A stretch of DNA of 64,000 nt from Rhizobium sp. WYCCWR10014 (GCF_001657485.1 NZ_LXFU01000027.1:258360-322359); one strand, 5' to 3'. Positions 9,409-19,042 are shown, numbered from the stretch's first letter. Translations and numbers: made by a program. Notes: a model not told the origin generated them from the letters alone.

Positions 9409-10262
9409 TTCGCATTCCTGCGGTTGAGGATGGCGCGGGAGCCCACGCTGAGGAGAAGCACGATCGCCGTCATGACGAAGGCGCCGGCCCAGGCAAGATT
9501 CTGCCATTGCTCATAGGGGCTCATAGCGAACTGGAAGATGACGACGGGAATATTCGCCATCGGCTGCGACATCTTCAAGCTCCAATACTGGTTGTTCAGA
9601 GCCGTAAAAAGGAGTGGCGCGGTTTCGCCCGAAATGCGGGCGATCGCAAGGAGGATACCGGTCAGGATGCCTGTGGAGGCCGCCCGGTAGAGTACGTTGA
9701 CCGTTACCTTCCAGCGCGGGATGCCGAGCGAAAGTGCTGCCTCACGCATGACGTCTGGAACCAGCCGCAACATTTCGTCGGTCGTGCGCACCACGACCGG
9801 CAGGAAGATGAAGGCGAGCGCGATGCCGCCGGCAAAGCCGGAGAAGCGTGACGTCGGGCGGACGACCAGTTCATAGACAAACAAGCCGATGATGATCGAC
9901 GGCGCCGAAAGCAGGATATCGTTGACGAAGCGGATTGCCTCGCCGATCTTCTTGCCGCGGCTGAACTCCGACAGGAAGGTGCCGGCCAGCACGCCGATCG
10001 GCGTTCCGATGATGACCGCCAGAGCGACCATCAGCAGGCTCCCCATGAAGGCGTTGGCGAGACCGCCACCATCTTCGCCGGGCGGCGGCGTCATTTCCGT
10101 GATGAGACTGGGGCTGAGCGCAGACAGGCCGTGTATCAGCGTCGTCCAGAGTATCCAAACCAGAAAGACCAGGCCGACCACGGTCGCGATGCCGCAGAGC
10201 GAAAGCGCGATCATGCTGCTGATCTGGCGGCGGCGGTAAATGGAACCCGAATAGGTGGCCAT
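9405..10262 (-). CDS. pstA: Phosphate ABC transporter permease PstA
   Basis: A 285-residue inner-membrane permease with about six hydrophobic segments. It pairs with PstC to form the phosphate channel. The cytoplasmic ATPase-contact loop is visible as [24 protein letters not shown]. The gene starts two bases after the pstC stop and its TGA overlaps the pstB ATG, indicating translational coupling. Confidence 0.96.
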   Translation of the reverse strand: MATYSGSIYRRRQISSMIALSLCGIATVVGLVFLVWILWTTLIHGLSALSPSLITEMTPPPGEDGGGLANAFMGSLLMVALAVIIGTPIGVLAGTFLSEFSRGKKIGEAIRFVNDILLSAPSIIIGLFVYELVVRPTSRFSGFAGGIALAFIFLPVVVRTTDEMLRLVPDVMREAALSLGIPRWKVTVNVLYRAASTGILTGILLAIARISGETAPLLFTALNNQYWSLKMSQPMANIPVVIFQFAMSPYEQWQNLAWAGAFVMTAIVLLLSVGSRAILNRRNAK

Positions 10263-10264
10263 GA

Positions 10265-11242
10265 CTACTCTCCCCTCTGTCTTGCCATGCGCACCAGCAT
10301 GAGCTTGGCGGCCGCCAGAACGATGAAGGTGACGACGAAGAGGATGAGACCGAGCGCCGAGAGCGACGACCTGTAGAGGTCATCCGAAGCTTCGGCGAAC
10401 TCGTTGGCGAGCGTCGCAGCGATCGACGTGCCGGGCTCCATCAGCGATACCGCGATGTTATGGGTGTTGCCGAGTACGAAGGTGACCGCCATGGTCTCTC
10501 CGAGCGCGCGGCCGAGACCAAGGAAGATGCCGCCGACGACAGCGGTGCGGGTGTGCGGGATGACGATATCGCGCACCACTTCCCACTTGGTCGAACCAAG
10601 CGCATAGGCCGATTCCTTCAGCGGTGCGGGGACGACCAGGAAGACGTCGCGCATGACCGAGGAGACGAAGGGGATGATCATGATCGCCAGCACGATGCCT
10701 GACGTCAGCATTCCGATGCCGAGCGGAGCGCCGGAGAACAATGCGCCGATTACCGGGATCGGGCCCAGCCAGTCGATCAGCATCGGCTGGACATAGTCCG
10801 ACATGAAGGGAGCAAAAGTGAAGAGACCCCACATGCCGTAAATGATGCTGGGGATACCGGCAAGAAGCTCGATGGCGCCGCCGATCGGGCCGCGAATGGA
10901 GCGCGGCGCAACTTCGGTAATGAAAACGGCGATACCGAGGCTCACGGGAACGCCGATGATCATGGCGAGCGCCGAGGTGACCAGCGTGCCGTAAATCGGT
11001 ACCAGGCCCGAGAACCGCTGGGCAACCGGATCCCATTCCATGCCGGTCAGGAAGCCAAAGCCGAAGGTCCGCAACGCGAAAAACCCGTCCCAGACCATGG
11101 AGAACGCCGCTGCGAACAGGGCGACCAAAACAAACAGGCCGCAGCCCAAAACTAGCCAATAAAAAATACGATCGCCTGCCGCGCCGTCGCGGCGCTTCAC
11201 GCCCGCGGTTGTGGCGGGCAGCGATGCCATTGCTTCGCTCAT
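10265..11242 (-). CDS. pstC: Phosphate ABC transporter permease PstC
   Basis: A 325-residue inner-membrane permease partner of PstA. A first transmembrane segment (about residues 27-50) precedes the permease core, which ends in the EAA-type loop ESAYALGSTKWEVVRDIVIPH. Its length is typical. It lies 87 bases downstream of pstS, with a hairpin between them, and immediately upstream of pstA. Confidence 0.96.
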   Translation of the reverse strand: MSEAMASLPATTAGVKRRDGAAGDRIFYWLVLGCGLFVLVALFAAAFSMVWDGFFALRTFGFGFLTGMEWDPVAQRFSGLVPIYGTLVTSALAMIIGVPVSLGIAVFITEVAPRSIRGPIGGAIELLAGIPSIIYGMWGLFTFAPFMSDYVQPMLIDWLGPIPVIGALFSGAPLGIGMLTSGIVLAIMIIPFVSSVMRDVFLVVPAPLKESAYALGSTKWEVVRDIVIPHTRTAVVGGIFLGLGRALGETMAVTFVLGNTHNIAVSLMEPGTSIAATLANEFAEASDDLYRSSLSALGLILFVVTFIVLAAAKLMLVRMARQRGE

Positions 11243-11284
11243 ATCCGTACGCTCTGCTGCTTTGAGGGGGTGTCAAGGCATTCT

Positions 11285-11309
11285 GGGCGGAAAGCCAAGC
11301 TTCCCGCCC
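11285..11309 (-). other. pstS-pstC intercistronic hairpin
   Basis: A GC-rich imperfect inverted repeat (GGGCGG with CCGCCC, one bulged base) lies between pstS and pstC. Such stems often protect the binding-protein mRNA from 3' decay and so give more PstS than permease. No T-run follows, so it is unlikely to be a strong terminator. Confidence 0.5.
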
Positions 11310-11329
11310 CGACCGCAGTTTCGTCAGGA

Positions 11330-12352
11330 TCAGCCCTTGAAGGAGGCTGTCCAGTAATCTTCGATCTGCTTCACCAGGGTCTGCGGAAGCGGAACGTAGT
11401 CGAGGGCAGAGGCTTCCTTCTGGCCGTTTTCGAGCGCCCATTTGAAGAAGGCGAAGGCAGCCTTGGAGCGAGCCGCATCCTTCGGCTCCTTATACATGAT
11501 CGCCCAGGTCGTGGCGGTCACCGGCCAGGCCTTTTCGCCCGGAGCATTGGTCATGATCAGGTAGAAGTCCTGAGCCTTGGTCCATTCGGCACTGGCGGCA
11601 GCAGCCGAGAAGCTTTCCGCATTCGGCTTCGGATACTGGCCTGCGGCGTTCTGGATCAGAACATAGGGCAGCTTGTTCTGCAGGGCGTAGGCGTATTCGA
11701 CGTAGCCAATCGAATCCTTGACGCGGGTGACGTAAGCGGCAACGCCTTCATTGCCCTTGCCGCCGATGCCGACCGGCCAGTTGACGGCGGTCCCTTCGCC
11801 GACCTTGCTCTTCCAGTCTTCGTTGACCTTGGAGAAGTAGTTGGTCCAGTTGAAGGAGGTGCCCGAACCGTCCGAACGATGGACGACGGCGATCTGGCTG
11901 TCGGGCAGCTTCAGGCCGGGATTCAGATCGGTGATGGCCTTGTCGTTCCACTTGGTGACATTGCCGAGGTAGATGTCGGCGAGAACCTTGCCCGTGAGCT
12001 TCAGTTCGCCCGACTTGATGCCCTTGACGTTGATCACGGGCACGATGCCGCCGACGACGAGCGGGAACTGACCGAAGCCGCCCGTCGTCAGGTCTTCCGG
12101 CTTCATCGGGGCGTCGGACGCGCCGAAGTCAACCGTTGCAGCCTTGATCTGAGCGATGCCGCCGCCCGAACCGATCGACTGGTAGTTCAGCTTGTCGCCG
12201 GTCTGCTTGTTGTAGTCTGCAGACCACTTGGACAGGACGGGATAGACGAAGGTGGAGCCGGCACCGGTGATATCGGCGGCGGACGCCGAGACCGCCAGAG
12301 CGGCAACCAGGCCGGCGCCGAGGCAGGCCGAAAGAAGTTTCTTGGTGAGCAT
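11330..12352 (-). CDS. pstS: Periplasmic phosphate-binding protein PstS
   Basis: About 340 residues from the ATG at 12352, chosen because it begins directly with a signal peptide (MLTKKLLSACLGAGL through SASA). The mature protein opens ADITGAGSTFVYPVLSKW, the standard PstS phosphate-loop start, and contains the second anion-binding motif HRSDGSGTSFNWTNY near residue 155. It captures periplasmic phosphate for PstCAB. It is the first gene of the operon, with a Pho box about 115-140 bases upstream. Confidence 0.96.
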   Translation of the reverse strand: MLTKKLLSACLGAGLVAALAVSASAADITGAGSTFVYPVLSKWSADYNKQTGDKLNYQSIGSGGGIAQIKAATVDFGASDAPMKPEDLTTGGFGQFPLVVGGIVPVINVKGIKSGELKLTGKVLADIYLGNVTKWNDKAITDLNPGLKLPDSQIAVVHRSDGSGTSFNWTNYFSKVNEDWKSKVGEGTAVNWPVGIGGKGNEGVAAYVTRVKDSIGYVEYAYALQNKLPYVLIQNAAGQYPKPNAESFSAAAASAEWTKAQDFYLIMTNAPGEKAWPVTATTWAIMYKEPKDAARSKAAFAFFKWALENGQKEASALDYVPLPQTLVKQIEDYWTASFKG

Positions 12353-12465
12353 ATGAAGCGCTTCCCTAATGGATTTGAAAAACAACGAGACCAGCGCCAT
12401 GGAGGGGGGGTCCATTGTCTGGGGCGCTGAAATTCCCGTTACATCAGGCGGGCTAGGCGCGTTTT

Positions 12466-12493
12466 ATTACAGTTTGATGACGGAATTTGACGG
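12466..12493 (-). promoter_or_regulatory. Pho box upstream of pstS
   Basis: On the minus strand CCGTCAT and CTGTAAT are spaced 11 bases apart (12466-12483). A third related heptamer, CCGTCAA (12487-12493), lies further upstream. This is the PhoB direct-repeat pattern, so induction under phosphate limitation is expected. The 12353-12697 gap otherwise shows nothing I can name. Confidence 0.8.
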
Positions 12494-12697
12494 TCGCAGC
12501 CGACCACGAGGCCGTGCCGCAAATGCTGCAGTTGCGGTCTTTTGATTGAATCGCGGACTTAACAAAGCCTTAGCAAAAACATTGGGATAGATTGACGCAT
12601 GGCTGTGGTGGATTGCCGCAGCGATGCCTGGAAATGTCGTTTTCAGGATTTCGAAATACCGTGCGCGACACCGAATTCGTGCGATGGCCTTACGAGA

Positions 12698-14827
12698 TCA
12701 CGCGGCCGACTCTTCTCGCAGCCTGCTGGATATGTCGCATGCCGACATGGGTTTTCCGAGCATATAGCCTTGAAGCTGGTCGCAGCCGGCGTCTCGCAAG
12801 ATCGCCGCCTGACGGCTATTCTCAATACCTTCGGCGGTCACGGGAATCTGCAGAGCAGTCGCCAAGGAGATGGTTGCCCGAAGAATATCGGCGCCATTTG
12901 CGGTTACATCGAGAGCGGACACGAGCGAGCGGTCGATCTTCATGCGATCAAACCCAAACTGCCGCAATGCACCGATGCTGGCGTAGCCGCAGCCAAAATC
13001 ATCAAGTGCAAACTTTATGCCGACGCGCTTGAGTTGGTCTATCGACCGACGGGCCTGATCCGGATTTGTCATCAGAACGCCTTCGGTGATTTCCAGTGTC
13101 AGGCGGTTTGGATCGAAATCCAACTCCTGCAGGATCGCGATCACCTGGGCAGCAAATTCCGGATTGCAGAGCTGGATCGGCGAAACGTTCACCGACAAAG
13201 TCAGACCGGGCCAGCTCTTGGCATGCCCGATCGACGTTCTCAGCATATGGACGCCAAGGGCATCGATGAGGCCGCACCTTTCAGCAAGAGGGATGAATAT
13301 TTCCGGGCTGACGTTTCCCGTTGGAGTTTTCCAGCGCGCTAATGCTTCAAGACCGGTGACAACGCCGGTCGAAGCAGAGACGAGAGGCTGGAAAACAGCT
13401 TCGATTGCCCCGCTGCCGATGGCGTTTTTCAAGAGACCTTCCAGCTCGGCGACCCGTATGCGTTCCCGGTCCAGTTCGGGGTCGTATTCAACCGCCTGAC
13501 CTTTGCCATTTGCCTTGGCACGATAGAGGGCCATGTCGGCTCTGCGAAGAAGCTCCAAAGGCGATATGTCTCCATCGCGCGCCGCGGCTCCGATGCTTGC
13601 GCCAACTTCGATCGTTCGCCCGTCAATTTTAAAGGGCTCGGCAAACAGCGCCAGAATCGCCTCTTCCATCTCTTCGCATGCAGTGGATCCGACGTGCACC
13701 AGCGCGAATTCGTCGCCTCCCAGCCGGGCCGCGCCCAGGACTTCGGGATGACTGGTCATCAGCGCGTTCGAGACGATCCGGATCAAATCATCGCCAACCG
13801 CATGCCCCCAAGCATCGTTGACCGCCTTGAAGCCGTCGAGATCCACCAAGTAAAGCCGTGGCGACGAAGAATCCGGGCTCTCCAGATCCTCCAGCAGACG
13901 GAGAAGACCCTGTCTGTTCAACAAGCCGCTCAAGCTGTCATGGCTCGCTTCGAAGCGAGCTGTTTGCGCCAGCTGGCGCAGGCGCCGCGCCTCGGATGCG
14001 CCAACCAACAGCACGCCGATCAAGAACAGCGAAAGGATGACGGTAGAAGCTGCAAGATAAGGATAGACCTGCTGAAACACGGCGCTTCCGGGCGCTTTGC
14101 TGGGCCAAACGAGGTAGCCGATCACAGCTCCCTTCATGTCGGTGATCGGCGTGTTCAGGAATCCCGGCTTGGGCGTCGTCTCGAGGCTCAGCCCCTCGAG
14201 TTCATGTTCGTTGGAGAGAGCGTCGAGAACCTCCGACGTGAACTCCTTGTAGAAACTCAGCACGCTGAACTGCGGAACCTCGGCGGCCGCCTCGAACGGC
14301 TGGATCGCCTGGGAGGCAATCAGCGCTATACCGCTTTCGGTCTTGATGAAATTGACCACCGGCGCCTTGGCCGGAGCTGCAGCCGCATTGATCTGCTGAT
14401 AAAAGGCTTCTCCAAAAAACGTGCCCGGCTGGAAGGGCTTGCCTTTGGCATAGGCCGAGACGATCGAAGACCCATCAGGGCCGGTCACGATCGCGCCGTC
14501 ATAAAGCGCATAATCCTCGCTGGTTTTTCCCCAATTCTCATAAGCCCAATCCGCGGCGGCCGGAGATGAGACAGCACTATAGGCATCGTCCCATATGGCA
14601 TTGTCCGTCGTTGTCCCGCTCAAGCGAGCCACAAAGGCTGCGACCGCCGCGCGGGCGGCGCGACTGGCCCTGGCATCGTCGATCTCGTTCACTGAGCGGG
14701 TCATGGTGACGACGACATGCGCCATAAGGCCGGTCAATACGAGGGCGACGACAAGGAAGCAGACGGTTGTCGCAATGATGGAAGACGTCTGGGTCCGAAC
14801 GTGCCTGGCTGCAAGATTCGACGACAT
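12698..14827 (-). CDS. CHASE4-like GGDEF-EAL membrane protein
   Basis: 709 residues. A transmembrane segment (about 17-40) and a second near 255-275 bracket a periplasmic domain resembling CHASE4 (TDNAIWDDAYSAV). A GGDEF domain with DLDGFKAVNDAWGH and active-site RLGGDEF follows. The C-terminal EAL domain has LEALARW and LDDFGCGYAS. Both catalytic motifs are intact, so the protein could make or break down c-di-GMP. The cyclase I-site position does not read RxxD. It is transcribed toward pstS, possibly as a single gene. Confidence 0.93.
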   Translation of the reverse strand: MSSNLAARHVRTQTSSIIATTVCFLVVALVLTGLMAHVVVTMTRSVNEIDDARASRAARAAVAAFVARLSGTTTDNAIWDDAYSAVSSPAAADWAYENWGKTSEDYALYDGAIVTGPDGSSIVSAYAKGKPFQPGTFFGEAFYQQINAAAAPAKAPVVNFIKTESGIALIASQAIQPFEAAAEVPQFSVLSFYKEFTSEVLDALSNEHELEGLSLETTPKPGFLNTPITDMKGAVIGYLVWPSKAPGSAVFQQVYPYLAASTVILSLFLIGVLLVGASEARRLRQLAQTARFEASHDSLSGLLNRQGLLRLLEDLESPDSSSPRLYLVDLDGFKAVNDAWGHAVGDDLIRIVSNALMTSHPEVLGAARLGGDEFALVHVGSTACEEMEEAILALFAEPFKIDGRTIEVGASIGAAARDGDISPLELLRRADMALYRAKANGKGQAVEYDPELDRERIRVAELEGLLKNAIGSGAIEAVFQPLVSASTGVVTGLEALARWKTPTGNVSPEIFIPLAERCGLIDALGVHMLRTSIGHAKSWPGLTLSVNVSPIQLCNPEFAAQVIAILQELDFDPNRLTLEITEGVLMTNPDQARRSIDQLKRVGIKFALDDFGCGYASIGALRQFGFDRMKIDRSLVSALDVTANGADILRATISLATALQIPVTAEGIENSRQAAILRDAGCDQLQGYMLGKPMSACDISSRLREESAA

Positions 14828-15090
14828 GCAAATTCCGCAAAGATTAATTGCAAGGCCATGTCTGTGAGACGGCAGGAGACATCATGTCCGCAATGCGCTG
14901 CAGATAAGGTTTAGCATTTGCCAATGTAGGCACGATTAATGGGAATGGTTAAAAGCATTCAATCCGGGATAAGAGGCCATAAGCACCGTCTTTGCCCGCT
15001 TGCCGTTTCGGATCATCGCTGGGCCGCGACGACAAAAGGCAAAACCGAAAACGGGAAGGCCGGTTTCGTCGTGCCCATTTGCTGGCCCGC

Positions 15091-15444
15091 TCAAACCTTG
15101 ATCACATAATCCTTGCGAGTCGTTTCAACCACTTCCCACGTTCCCTTGAAGCCGGGTCTGAGGATCATCCGGTCGCCCGCTTTCAGATGAACCGGCTCAC
15201 CGCCGTCCTCCGTCACGATCGAATGGCCGGCCAGCAGACTGAAATATTCCCATTCCTCGTAAACGATCCGCCACTTGCCCGGCGTCGCCTCCCAGATGCC
15301 GGAATAAAGGCCGCCCTCGCCCTCCTCTAGGTTCCAGGTGCGGAAATGCGGATCGCCGGAGATGATCCGGCCGGGATCCGGAGCGCCCAACTCGGGTTCA
15401 ACGCCGTCGATGCTAAAGGTGATGAAATTTGCCGTGGTCATCAT
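15091..15444 (-). CDS. Cupin-domain protein (DUF861/EutQ-like)
   Basis: 117 residues forming one small beta-barrel of the RmlC-like cupin fold. Visible features are the WNLEEGEGGLYSGIWEATPGKWRI strand pair and LLAGHSIVTEDGGEPVHLKAGD, the latter typical of the DUF861 group. It sits 14 bases downstream of metY on the same strand, so the two are probably co-transcribed. No catalytic role can be assigned from sequence. Confidence 0.8.
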   Translation of the reverse strand: MMTTANFITFSIDGVEPELGAPDPGRIISGDPHFRTWNLEEGEGGLYSGIWEATPGKWRIVYEEWEYFSLLAGHSIVTEDGGEPVHLKAGDRMILRPGFKGTWEVVETTRKDYVIKV

Positions 15445-15458
15445 CGATCCTTCTGATC

Positions 15459-16742
15459 TCAGATCTTCGAGAGCGCCTGTTCGAGATCGGCGATGATGTC
15501 CTTGACGTCCTCGATGCCGACGGAAAGGCGCACCACGTCAGGCCCAGCGCCGGCGGCGATCCGCTGCTCGTCGGTCAACTGCCGGTGTGTCGTCGAGGCC
15601 GGGTGGATGACGAGCGAACGGGTGTCGCCGATATTGGCAAGATGGGAGAAGAGCTCCAGCCCCTCGACCAGTGTCTTGCCCGCCTCATAGCCGCCCTTGA
15701 CGCCGAAGGTGAAGACGGAGCCGGCGCCCTTCGGCGAGTAGCGCTGCTGCAGGGCGTGGTTCGGGTCGTCGTCGAGGCCGGCATAGTTCACCCAGGCGAT
15801 CTTGCTGTGCGCCTTCAGCCACTTCGCGACGGCGATCGCATTGTCGCTGTGGCGCTGCATCCTAAGCGGCAGCGTCTCGATGCCGGTCAGGATCAGGAAG
15901 GCGTTGAAGGGCGAGATCGCCGGCCCGAGGTCGCGCAGGCCGAGCACACGGGCAGCGATCGCAAAGGCGAAATTGCCGAAAGTCGCATGCAACACCATGC
16001 CGTTATATTCCGGCCGCGGGCTCGACAGCATCGGGTAATTGCCGGATTTCGACCAGTCGAAGGTGCCGCCGTCGACGATGAGGCCGCCCATGGAATTGCC
16101 GTGGCCGCCGAGAAACTTCGTCAGTGAATGCACGACGATGTCGGCGCCGTGTTCGATCGGACGGATGAAATAAGGCGTTGCCATCGTATTGTCGACGATC
16201 AGCGGCAGGCCGTTGCGATGCGCGACGTCGGCAATGGCGGCGATATCGACGAAGGTGCCGCCGGGATTGGCGAGACTCTCGATGAAGATGCCGCGCGTCT
16301 TGTCATCGATCTGGCTTTCGAAGCTTGCCGGATCGGCGGCATCGGCCCAGCGCACCTGCCAGCCGAAATTCTCGAAGGCATGGCCGAATTGGTTGATCGA
16401 GCCGCCGTAGAGCTGGCGGGCAGCGATGAAATTCTCGCCAGGACGCATGATATTGTGGAAGACGATCACCTGCGCCGCATGGCCGGAGGCGACGGCAAGG
16501 GCTGCGGTGCCGCCCTCGAGCGCTGCGACGCGCTCCTCGAGCACGGCCTGCGTCGGGTTCATGATGCGGGTGTAGATGTTGCCGAAGGCCTGCAGACCGA
16601 AGAGGGCGGCAGCATGATCGGAATCATTGAAGACGAAAGCGGTCGTCTGGTAGATCGGTGTTACCCGCGCGCCCGTCGTCGGGTCGGGCTGCGCACCGGC
16701 ATGGATCGCCAACGTGTTGAATCCCGGATCGTTCTTGGCCAT
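15459..16742 (-). CDS. metY: O-acetylhomoserine sulfhydrylase (Cys/Met PLP enzyme)
   Basis: A 427-residue PLP-dependent enzyme. Family members convert O-acetylhomoserine plus sulfide to homocysteine in methionine synthesis. The N-terminal TLAIHAGAQPDPTTGARVTPIYQTT block, the RIMNPTQAVLEERVAALEGG motif and the PLP lysine in VVHSLTKFLGGHG are clear. The length (about 430) favours the MetY group over shorter MetB/MetZ enzymes. A cupin gene follows closely. I looked upstream for a SAM-II riboswitch and did not find its conserved elements. Confidence 0.92.
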   Translation of the reverse strand: MAKNDPGFNTLAIHAGAQPDPTTGARVTPIYQTTAFVFNDSDHAAALFGLQAFGNIYTRIMNPTQAVLEERVAALEGGTAALAVASGHAAQVIVFHNIMRPGENFIAARQLYGGSINQFGHAFENFGWQVRWADAADPASFESQIDDKTRGIFIESLANPGGTFVDIAAIADVAHRNGLPLIVDNTMATPYFIRPIEHGADIVVHSLTKFLGGHGNSMGGLIVDGGTFDWSKSGNYPMLSSPRPEYNGMVLHATFGNFAFAIAARVLGLRDLGPAISPFNAFLILTGIETLPLRMQRHSDNAIAVAKWLKAHSKIAWVNYAGLDDDPNHALQQRYSPKGAGSVFTFGVKGGYEAGKTLVEGLELFSHLANIGDTRSLVIHPASTTHRQLTDEQRIAAGAGPDVVRLSVGIEDVKDIIADLEQALSKI

Positions 16743-16859
16743 GTCGTCCTCCAGTTGTTGCTAACCTGCAGGATCATAGCCGGTCGCTTGCGAAAGTTAA
16801 TCGCGATCCATTTCAACCCACGGGCGTTCGGTGGAAAATCCGTCTCAGCGGAGCGCAGC

Positions 16860-17288
16860 TCAGGCAATAAGACGAGGATACTCGATCGCCGGGCAGCGGT
16901 TCATCACCACCTGGATGCCGGCGGCCTCCGCCTTTGCCGCAGCCGCATCGTCGCGCACACCCAGTTGAGACCAGATGATTTTCGGCAGCGGTCTCAGCGC
17001 CAGCGCCTCCTCGACGACCCCGTCCAGATATTCGGAGGCGCGGAATACGTCGACCATGTCGATCGGCACGGGAATGTCGGCAAGCCGGGCATAAACGGTG
17101 CGGCCCTGGATCAGTTTGCCCGCCTGCCCCGGATTGACAGGAATGACCTCGTAGCCGCGCGACAGCAGATAACCCATGACGCCGTTGCTCGGCCGGGCCG
17201 GATTGGGCGAAGCGCCGGTCAGCGCGATGGTCTTTACCGAATGCAGGATGCCGGCGAGGTAATCATCCGTATAGGCGTCGTGATTCAT
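16860..17288 (-). CDS. CoA-binding domain protein (YccU-like)
   Basis: 142 residues from the ATG at 17288. This is the short single-domain CoA-binding Rossmann fold found alone in YccU-type proteins and at the N-terminus of acyl-CoA synthetases (ADP-forming). Typical segments are TIALTGASPNPARPSNGV and GYEVIPVNPGQ, ending with NRCPAIEYPRL. An upstream in-frame extension through the tandem repeat is not credible as coding. It lies 117 bases upstream of metY on the same strand. The biochemical role is unknown. Confidence 0.88.
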   Translation of the reverse strand: MNHDAYTDDYLAGILHSVKTIALTGASPNPARPSNGVMGYLLSRGYEVIPVNPGQAGKLIQGRTVYARLADIPVPIDMVDVFRASEYLDGVVEEALALRPLPKIIWSQLGVRDDAAAAKAEAAGIQVVMNRCPAIEYPRLIA

Positions 17289-17349
17289 GTCCACTTCTCC
17301 ACTCCGGCATGCTTTTTTTTGCGTTTCCGTGAAACCGGCTGCGTGTCTT

Positions 17350-17385
17350 CCCGTATATATGAACTGGCCCGTATATATGAATTGG
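17350..17385. repeat. 18-bp tandem duplication
   Basis: Two adjacent 18-base units, CCCGTATATATGAACTGG (17350-17367) and the same with one C-to-T change (17368-17385). It lies in the divergent promoter region between the CoA-binding gene and the secreted small protein. The TATATAT cores resemble -10 regions. Confidence 0.85.
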
Positions 17386-17406
17386 ATACTCCTTGAGGAT
17401 GATTCG

Positions 17407-17730
17407 ATGAAAAAAATCGCTCTTGCCCTCATGCTCGTGCTCGCCGCATCGCCGGCGCTCGCGATCTCGCGCTACAATCCGCTCACCATGAGCTGTGCCA
17501 GCGTGCGCGCCGCCATCCACAATCAAGGCGCCGTCATCTTCCGCTACCAGTCTCCCCGTGGCTTGCCGCTTTACGATCGCTATGTCCGCAATAGCAATTA
17601 TTGCGACGCGACCGATTATGCGGAATGGACGCATATCCCCTCAAAAGACAATCCGCGCTGCCAGGTGCTGAACTGCCAGAGCATTGACAACCTTGACGGG
17701 ATGCTCTTCGTTCCGCATCATCAGCTTTGA
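17407..17730 (+). CDS. Small secreted protein, function unknown
   Basis: 107 residues from the ATG at 17407. The N-terminus MKKIALALMLVLAASPALA is a clean Sec signal peptide with an ALA cleavage site, leaving a mature protein of about 88 residues. The mature part carries four cysteines (MSCAS, NYCDA, RCQVLNC), consistent with two disulfides in the periplasm. TTGAGGA (17392-17398) lies just upstream as a ribosome-binding site. I do not recognise the family with certainty; similar small rhizobial exported proteins are common. Confidence 0.78.
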   Translation: MKKIALALMLVLAASPALAISRYNPLTMSCASVRAAIHNQGAVIFRYQSPRGLPLYDRYVRNSNYCDATDYAEWTHIPSKDNPRCQVLNCQSIDNLDGMLFVPHHQL

Positions 17731-18205
17731 TGTTTTCGCCGTCGTGACCGCCGCCGAAACTGTACGTCTTTCGCGCTTGCGAAAGGTTTGGGCTCAATTC
17801 CGCGCTGCGATTTCCTGAACATTACACAATCAGAAGCTTTAATTTTCCCCTATGTCAAAGCTATAGAATAATATCTATATTTCAGCAGCATAGAATAGTC
17901 AGCTCTCGAATTCATGAAGCTGCTTTCTCTTTTTGTTCGCGATAGCGCCGCGCTTTGTTCTCGCATCCATTAGAAGCATCTCATAGTTGAAAGCATCGCA
18001 TGGATTGAACGCATGTCGCGCGCACGTAAAAATTGCTCCAGTGGACCGCCATTGTTCACATACTGAAAGGATGCTATTCGACATATGACCGCATAAGCGA
18101 CCGCTGCCTTGCAATTTCGTGCAAATCCCAGTTGTCTTTTCGGGAATTTGAAATGCCGAAGGCGAGGCGTGTTCCGCTTCGCCTCATCCCTTCCGGATTA
18201 CTCCC
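17731..18205. other. 475-base gap, no gene supported
   Basis: The stretch from the secreted-protein stop to the EamA start is relatively AT-rich around 17810-17900. Short open frames on either strand have no matching codon character or ribosome-binding site. I see no convincing RNA gene or terminator. Confidence 0.5.
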
Positions 18206-19042
18206 TTGCCTCTCGACGTTATCCTCCTCGTTCTCTTCGGTGCACTGCTGCACGCGACATGGAACGCCATCATCAAGGCGGGGAGCGATAAGTCCCTCGA
18301 TGCGGCGCTGATCTCGGCCGGCGGCGCGGTTTCGGCACTGCCGTTCCTGCCATTCCTGCCGTTGCCGCACGCCTCGGCCTGGCCATTCATCGGCGCCTCT
18401 GCCATCCTGCAGTTTGCCTATTTCCAACTGGTCGCCGCCGCCTACCGGGCCGGCGATATCGGCCTCGTTTATCCGCTGATGCGTGGCTGCGCGCCACTCT
18501 TGATCGCCGCGACAAGCGGTTTCATCCTGAAGGAAAATCTTTCCGCCGGCGCCCTTGCCGGCACGATGACGATTTGCGCCGGCGTCCTCACGCTCGCCCT
18601 GGAGGCACGGCGTGGCAGCAGCCGCGCGGTTGTCCTCTCGCTTGTCAATGCCTGCGTCATCGCCAGCTACACCTATGTCGACGGAATCGGCGCGCGCATC
18701 TCCGGCAATGCGGTTTCCTACACTTTGTGGATGTCGCTGCTGCCGCCGGTGCTGCTGTTTTCCTGGGCAGCGTCCCAGCGCGGCGCTTTCGCAGTAGTGC
18801 GTCACGTTCGCCGCAACTGGTGGCGCGGCCTCATCGGCGGCGCCGGCTCGATCGCGTCCTACGGACTGGCGCTCTGGGCGATGACGAAAGCCCCGGTCGC
18901 GACAGTCGCAGCCTTGCGCGAAACCGCGATCCTCTTTGCGCTGGTGATCTCGATCACCGTCTTCAAGGAGAAAGCCAGCATCTGGCGCTACGTCGCCGGC
19001 GTCGTCATCGCGATCGGCGGGCTGCTTCTGAGACTGGCGTGA
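18206..19042 (+). CDS. EamA/DMT-family metabolite exporter
   Basis: 278 residues starting at a TTG. It has about ten hydrophobic segments in two repeated halves, the drug/metabolite transporter layout. The first half begins LDVILLVLFGALLHATWNAIIKAG, and the second contains WWRGLIGGAGSIASYGLALWAMTKAPVATVAALRETA, which is characteristic of EamA domains. The start is uncertain because no ATG lies nearby in frame. It is convergent with the crotonase gene and they share a hairpin. The substrate is unknown. Confidence 0.88.
   Translation: MPLDVILLVLFGALLHATWNAIIKAGSDKSLDAALISAGGAVSALPFLPFLPLPHASAWPFIGASAILQFAYFQLVAAAYRAGDIGLVYPLMRGCAPLLIAATSGFILKENLSAGALAGTMTICAGVLTLALEARRGSSRAVVLSLVNACVIASYTYVDGIGARISGNAVSYTLWMSLLPPVLLFSWAASQRGAFAVVRHVRRNWWRGLIGGAGSIASYGLALWAMTKAPVATVAALRETAILFALVISITVFKEKASIWRYVAGVVIAIGGLLLRLA

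Noticed and set aside
16743..16859. Possible SAM-II riboswitch before metY
   Set aside because: The conserved pseudoknot segments of SAM-II are not present in the 117-base gap, so there is no support.
17899..18114. 71-codon minus-strand frame in the gap before the EamA gene
   Set aside because: Low-complexity-free but without ribosome-binding site, conserved motif or operon context.
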